Virus record (IMG/VR): IMGVR_UViG_3300025914_000468
Location: 1-22,640 of that record
Length of the DNA: 22,640 nucleotides
Source: a virus
Direction: 5' to 3' (one strand)
Below are positions 19,766 to 22,640 of the stretch, piece by piece. Made by a program: the position numbers and the translations under genes. Within the stretch, counting starts at the first letter, position 1. Every line of letters starts with the position of its first letter. The notes under the pieces are model-generated. The model ran no database searches, was not told the DNA's origin, and worked only from the letters and a program-made list of their open reading frames with translations.

Positions 19766-20983
19766 GTGAAACGTGAAAAACCAAAGCTTTATGTGCTGAA
19801 GGATGCCGCCTTCGACGGTAACAAGCTGCGCGGCGTCGCGTCCGTGATGGGCAATCTCGACAATGCCAATGTCCGGGACGTCATCTATCCGATCGCCTTC
19901 GGGACGTGTCTCACCAGCTTTCTCAGCGCCGGATTTATGGCCGATAGTCACGACTGGTCGAAGATGATCGGCATGCCTTTAGTCGCTGAGGTTCAGGGCA
20001 ATTCCCTCTTCACCGAGAGTGAGTTCCATTCTACGGCGGACGCGCAGGACCTGCGTACGAAGTGTATGGAGCGTATGGCGAACGGCCTGAGCGTCGGCCT
20101 ATCCATCGGCTTCTCGATTGCGCCAGACGGCTCTCGGGTGTTTGCGAATGGAGACGACCTGCTGACCCATGCCCGCGAGATGGGATGCGACATGTCCTTG
20201 TTTGACGTCGCGGGAATCTCGGCGTGGAAAAGCAAGTGCCGGGGCATCTGGGACATCTCCGACCTCTATGAGTACTCCATCGTGAGCGTGCCCGCCAATC
20301 CGCTCGCGAACGCCACCGACGTCAAAAACCGGGATGCCGAGTTCAAGGCGCAGTATCTGGGCGAATACCTCGAACAGTCGATGACGATGGCGGCTCTGCG
20401 GCGGCTCGATGACGCGTTGTTCTACAACGTGCTCTATGAACTTGTATTCGGCGATTATGTTTATAATCCGACCACGGACGAGTACGAGTATGTCCGGCCG
20501 CCTCTGGATGAAGCTCTGACCACGCTTGAAGCCACCTTGCAGGAGTTTACGACCATCTTCCTGCGCACCTTTAAGACGCTCATGGCCGATGTGACGGACG
20601 AGGAGGCGACGGAGCTTGCCAAGTCGATTCGCACACTCTGGCCTGACCCTTCTCACGCATCAGCGGCCCCGCCTGCTCGGGGTCCCTATGCCGACCAGCT
20701 GACATCGGCGCTTGCTGCCGTGAAAGGCTGCATCGAGCGCGGCGTGTCCATCAAGGATATCCGCGCCAAAGATCAGCGCACCCTCTCGCCGGAGCGGGCC
20801 GCGCAGATCAAAGTCCTCCAGGACGCCCTGGGCGAACTCGCCACCGCAGAGATATCCGCCACGGAAACCGGCGCATCCGCCGAGACCGAGGCAGACAATC
20901 TTGCGGGCGCGAAATCAGCCCGGATAGCCTTCGAAATTTCACGGGCTCGGCAGTGGGGTGTTGACCTCACCGAGACCAATTAG
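19766..20983 (+). CDS. HK97-family prohead protease with long C-terminal extension
   Basis: The GTG at 19766 is taken as start because GAGGTGG lies six bases ahead; a TTG at 19745 lies inside the terminator tail. In this 405-residue protein, the first 185 or so form the U35-type protease: catalytic His62 (SHDWSKMIGMPL), Ser113 (SVGLSIGFSI) and EYSIVSVPANPLA near 170-182. The other 220 residues are an extra domain that typical HK97 gp4 proteases (about 225 residues) do not have, with helical segments and an acidic, Ala/Glu-rich end. It matures the head by cutting the capsid delta domain and itself. The extension could serve as a built-in scaffold. Confidence 0.9.
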   Translation: MKREKPKLYVLKDAAFDGNKLRGVASVMGNLDNANVRDVIYPIAFGTCLTSFLSAGFMADSHDWSKMIGMPLVAEVQGNSLFTESEFHSTADAQDLRTKCMERMANGLSVGLSIGFSIAPDGSRVFANGDDLLTHAREMGCDMSLFDVAGISAWKSKCRGIWDISDLYEYSIVSVPANPLANATDVKNRDAEFKAQYLGEYLEQSMTMAALRRLDDALFYNVLYELVFGDYVYNPTTDEYEYVRPPLDEALTTLEATLQEFTTIFLRTFKTLMADVTDEEATELAKSIRTLWPDPSHASAAPPARGPYADQLTSALAAVKGCIERGVSIKDIRAKDQRTLSPERAAQIKVLQDALGELATAEISATETGASAETEADNLAGAKSARIAFEISRARQWGVDLTETN

Positions 20984-21031
20984 TCTCCTTACCGAGATTT
21001 ATGAGCAGCGCACAGCGCAAGGATACACAAA

Positions 21032-22264
21032 ATGCCGACATATAAAGAACTCAGCGAGCAGCTGGATGTGAAGCGCAAGGAACTGAAGACGTTCTTCGAC
21101 ACCCACAAGAACGCCGCCGGCGAGTACGACATGACGACCGACGATCTGAAGGTTGTCAACGATCGCAACGCGGAGCTTGAAAAGCTCGGCAAGGACTGGC
21201 TTGCGGTGCGCGAGACGGAAGTCGTCGCGAAGAACCTGCAGGATGCGATGGAGGCGGCCGGTCACATTCAGCGCCCGGAGTTTGGCAAGGATGGTCGCCA
21301 GGGCGACCCGTCCGAGCAGTTCCGTGAGGCGAAGTCTCTTGGTCAGAGCCTGATCGATTCCAAGGAATACAAGGGCGTCGCGCCCTTCTCCACCAAGCGG
21401 TTTCAGGTTGAACTGGAGAACGTCTCCCTCAAGACAACGATGACGAGCGCGGCCGGATATCCGCCGTTCAGCCCGCGCGGCGACAAGCTGGTTCTCTCCG
21501 CGCAGCGCCGCCCGATGATCGCCGATTTGATCCCGCAGGACGATACCCCGTACGCGGCGATCAAGTACATGGAGGAAACCACCTTCACGAACGCGGCGGC
21601 GTCCACGGCGGAAGCGGCGGCCTCCCCGGAATCGGCGCTGGCCTACACGGAGCGCACGATCCCGGTGGAGAAGATCTCCACCTTCATCCCGGTCACCGAA
21701 GAGCAGGTCGCGGACACGGCCGCCCTGCGCGGTCTGATTGATAGCCGCCTGCGCCTGATGATCAGCCTGAAGGAAGAAGATCAGATCCTGAACGGATCCG
21801 GCACCTCGCCGCAGCTGCAGGGATTCTATAACAAGTCCGGCATTCAGACGCAGGCACTCGGCGTGGACCCGGTTCCGGATGCGATCTACAAGGCGATGAC
21901 GAAGGTCCGCTGGACCGGCTACGCGGACCCGACCGGCGTCGTCTTGCACCCCAACGACTGGCAGGACATTCGCCTGCTGCGCACGGCTGACGGTCTGTAT
22001 ATCTGGGGCAACCCGGCCGAAGCGGGGCCGGAAACGATCTGGGGCCTGCCTGTCATCGCGACGACGGCGGCCACGGAGAACACAGGCCTCACCGGCGACT
22101 TCCAGATGTACGCGCACATCAGCCGCCGTCTCGGGATCACGATCGCCGTCAGCGATTCCCATGGCAACAACTTCATCGCGGGCATCCTGGCCATTCGCGC
22201 CGACAGCCGCCTGTCGCTGGAGATCTACCGCGCGTCCGCGTTCTGCACCGTGACCGGCATCTAA
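21032..22264 (+). CDS. HK97-family major capsid protein
   Basis: This is a 410-residue protein. The N-terminal 100 or so residues are charged and helical (YKELSEQLDVKRKELKTFFD), the delta domain that acts as scaffold and is cut off by the protease. Next comes the HK97-fold shell domain: SLKTTMTSAAGYPPFSP, AAIKYMEETTFTNAAASTAE (E-loop region), VEKISTFIPVTEEQVADTA (spine helix region), EEDQILNGSGTSPQLQGFY and a C-terminal GNNFIAGILAIRADSRLSLE. Length is normal for the family. AAGGATACACAAA before the ATG gives a usable ribosome-binding site. It is the main shell protein of the virion and would be highly expressed. Confidence 0.95.
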   Translation: MPTYKELSEQLDVKRKELKTFFDTHKNAAGEYDMTTDDLKVVNDRNAELEKLGKDWLAVRETEVVAKNLQDAMEAAGHIQRPEFGKDGRQGDPSEQFREAKSLGQSLIDSKEYKGVAPFSTKRFQVELENVSLKTTMTSAAGYPPFSPRGDKLVLSAQRRPMIADLIPQDDTPYAAIKYMEETTFTNAAASTAEAAASPESALAYTERTIPVEKISTFIPVTEEQVADTAALRGLIDSRLRLMISLKEEDQILNGSGTSPQLQGFYNKSGIQTQALGVDPVPDAIYKAMTKVRWTGYADPTGVVLHPNDWQDIRLLRTADGLYIWGNPAEAGPETIWGLPVIATTAATENTGLTGDFQMYAHISRRLGITIAVSDSHGNNFIAGILAIRADSRLSLEIYRASAFCTVTGI

Positions 22265-22283
22265 ACCCGCTACGGACGTTCGC

Positions 22284-22313
22284 GCCGCCCTCTGATCGAC
22301 TGGTGAGGGCGGC
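22284..22313. other. Hairpin after the major capsid gene
   Basis: GCCGCCCTC (22284-22292) pairs with GAGGGCGGC (22305-22313) around 12 bases. No T-tract follows; a ribosome-binding site comes right after. It may stabilise the 3' end of the capsid mRNA or tune the next gene. Confidence 0.5.
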
Positions 22314-22325
22314 CGGAGGAAAACA

Positions 22326-22640
22326 ATGATTCTACAAGGCGGAAATGTGATGCCGGGCAGCGGACTGGGCAATCCGCTGACAAACGCCGGCGCGCCCGTG
22401 AACGGCACGACCGAAGTTCAGACGATCACTCTTGGCGGCACACCGACCGGCGGAACCTTCAAACTTGGTTTTGACGGGTTTGTCACTGGTCCGATTGCCT
22501 GGAGCGCAACGAATGCGACGCTGATCGCCAACATCGACGCAGCTCTTGAGGCCTTGCCGAACGTGGGAGTGGGGGGCATTGTGATTGCTGTCGGATCAAT
22601 GACAGCGGGAATCGGCACGGCCACGGCCACGTTACCGGCG
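22326..22640 (+). CDS. Putative head decoration-type protein, cut by the window end
   Basis: The open frame starts at an ATG with GGAGG seven bases ahead and runs past the end of the window (105 codons seen). After a Gly/Pro/Asn-rich start comes EVQTITLGGTPTGGTFKLGF, then SATNATLIANIDAALEALPN and a beta-rich stretch. This is the pattern of a repeated beta domain often seen in phage head or decoration proteins (EVQTVTLTGTPTGGTFTLTF...AALEAL). Location directly after the capsid gene supports a head role. The remainder cannot be judged from this window. Confidence 0.6.
   Translation, partial: MILQGGNVMPGSGLGNPLTNAGAPVNGTTEVQTITLGGTPTGGTFKLGFDGFVTGPIAWSATNATLIANIDAALEALPNVGVGGIVIAVGSMTAGIGTATATLPA

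Noticed and set aside
18473-19951. 492-codon open frame antisense to the portal gene
   Set aside because: It mirrors a confident HK97 portal gene in GC-rich DNA, where long antisense frames are common. It has no recognisable product. The same holds for minus frames at 20999-22408 and 8573-9376.

Overview
The window is a temperate tailed-phage genome, most simply read as part of an integrated prophage, in a bacterium I cannot name. Its structural genes are HK97-type (terminase, portal, prohead protease, major capsid). They follow a DnaB/sigma replication and regulation block and a lysogeny/cargo block, which is the usual order for a lambdoid-like siphovirus or myovirus. The host hint is indirect: two broken copies of the 5' end of a prkA (serine protein kinase PrkA) gene lie in the window and resemble the Bacillus-type N-terminus. 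The structural genes look GC-rich, while the cargo genes at about 2.5-7.0 kb and the gene-poor stretches at 12.4-16.0 kb look clearly richer in A+T.

Layout. 1-1000 (minus): a small membrane protein, the C-terminal stub of a tyrosine recombinase, and an XRE repressor-like gene. 1127-2147 (plus): an overlapping pair of membrane proteins, the second DUF2335-like. 2209-6820 (minus): a small antitoxin-like protein, an unknown 291-residue protein directly after a DGQHR-domain (DndB-like) protein, a 106-residue protein and a 527-residue protein with an XRE domain. 7022-7990 (plus): a small HTH protein behind a good promoter, then two coupled LexA/UmuD-fold proteins without visible catalytic residues. 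8240-12433 (plus): a 40-residue ORF, a replication initiator with 12-bp iterons inside its gene, a DnaB-type helicase, a sigma-70 family factor and a small RHH-like protein.

12434-15991 is mostly without large genes. It holds a small membrane protein on the minus strand, two small plus-strand genes, many inverted repeats, several intrinsic terminators, possible small RNAs and the prkA debris. 15992-22640 (plus): small and large terminase, a 42-residue membrane peptide that exactly fills the gap to the portal gene, portal, an intrinsic terminator, protease, major capsid protein and the start of a putative decoration or head protein cut by the window end.

How it may work (inference): the XRE protein at 635-991 may control lysogeny through a palindrome that also sits in the promoter of the antitoxin-like gene. 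The initiator would bind iterons in its own gene and load the phage helicase, as lambda O and P do with host DnaB. The phage sigma factor is a candidate driver of later genes. The AT-rich minus-strand cargo, including the DGQHR cassette, is the best candidate for an undescribed accessory or defence system.
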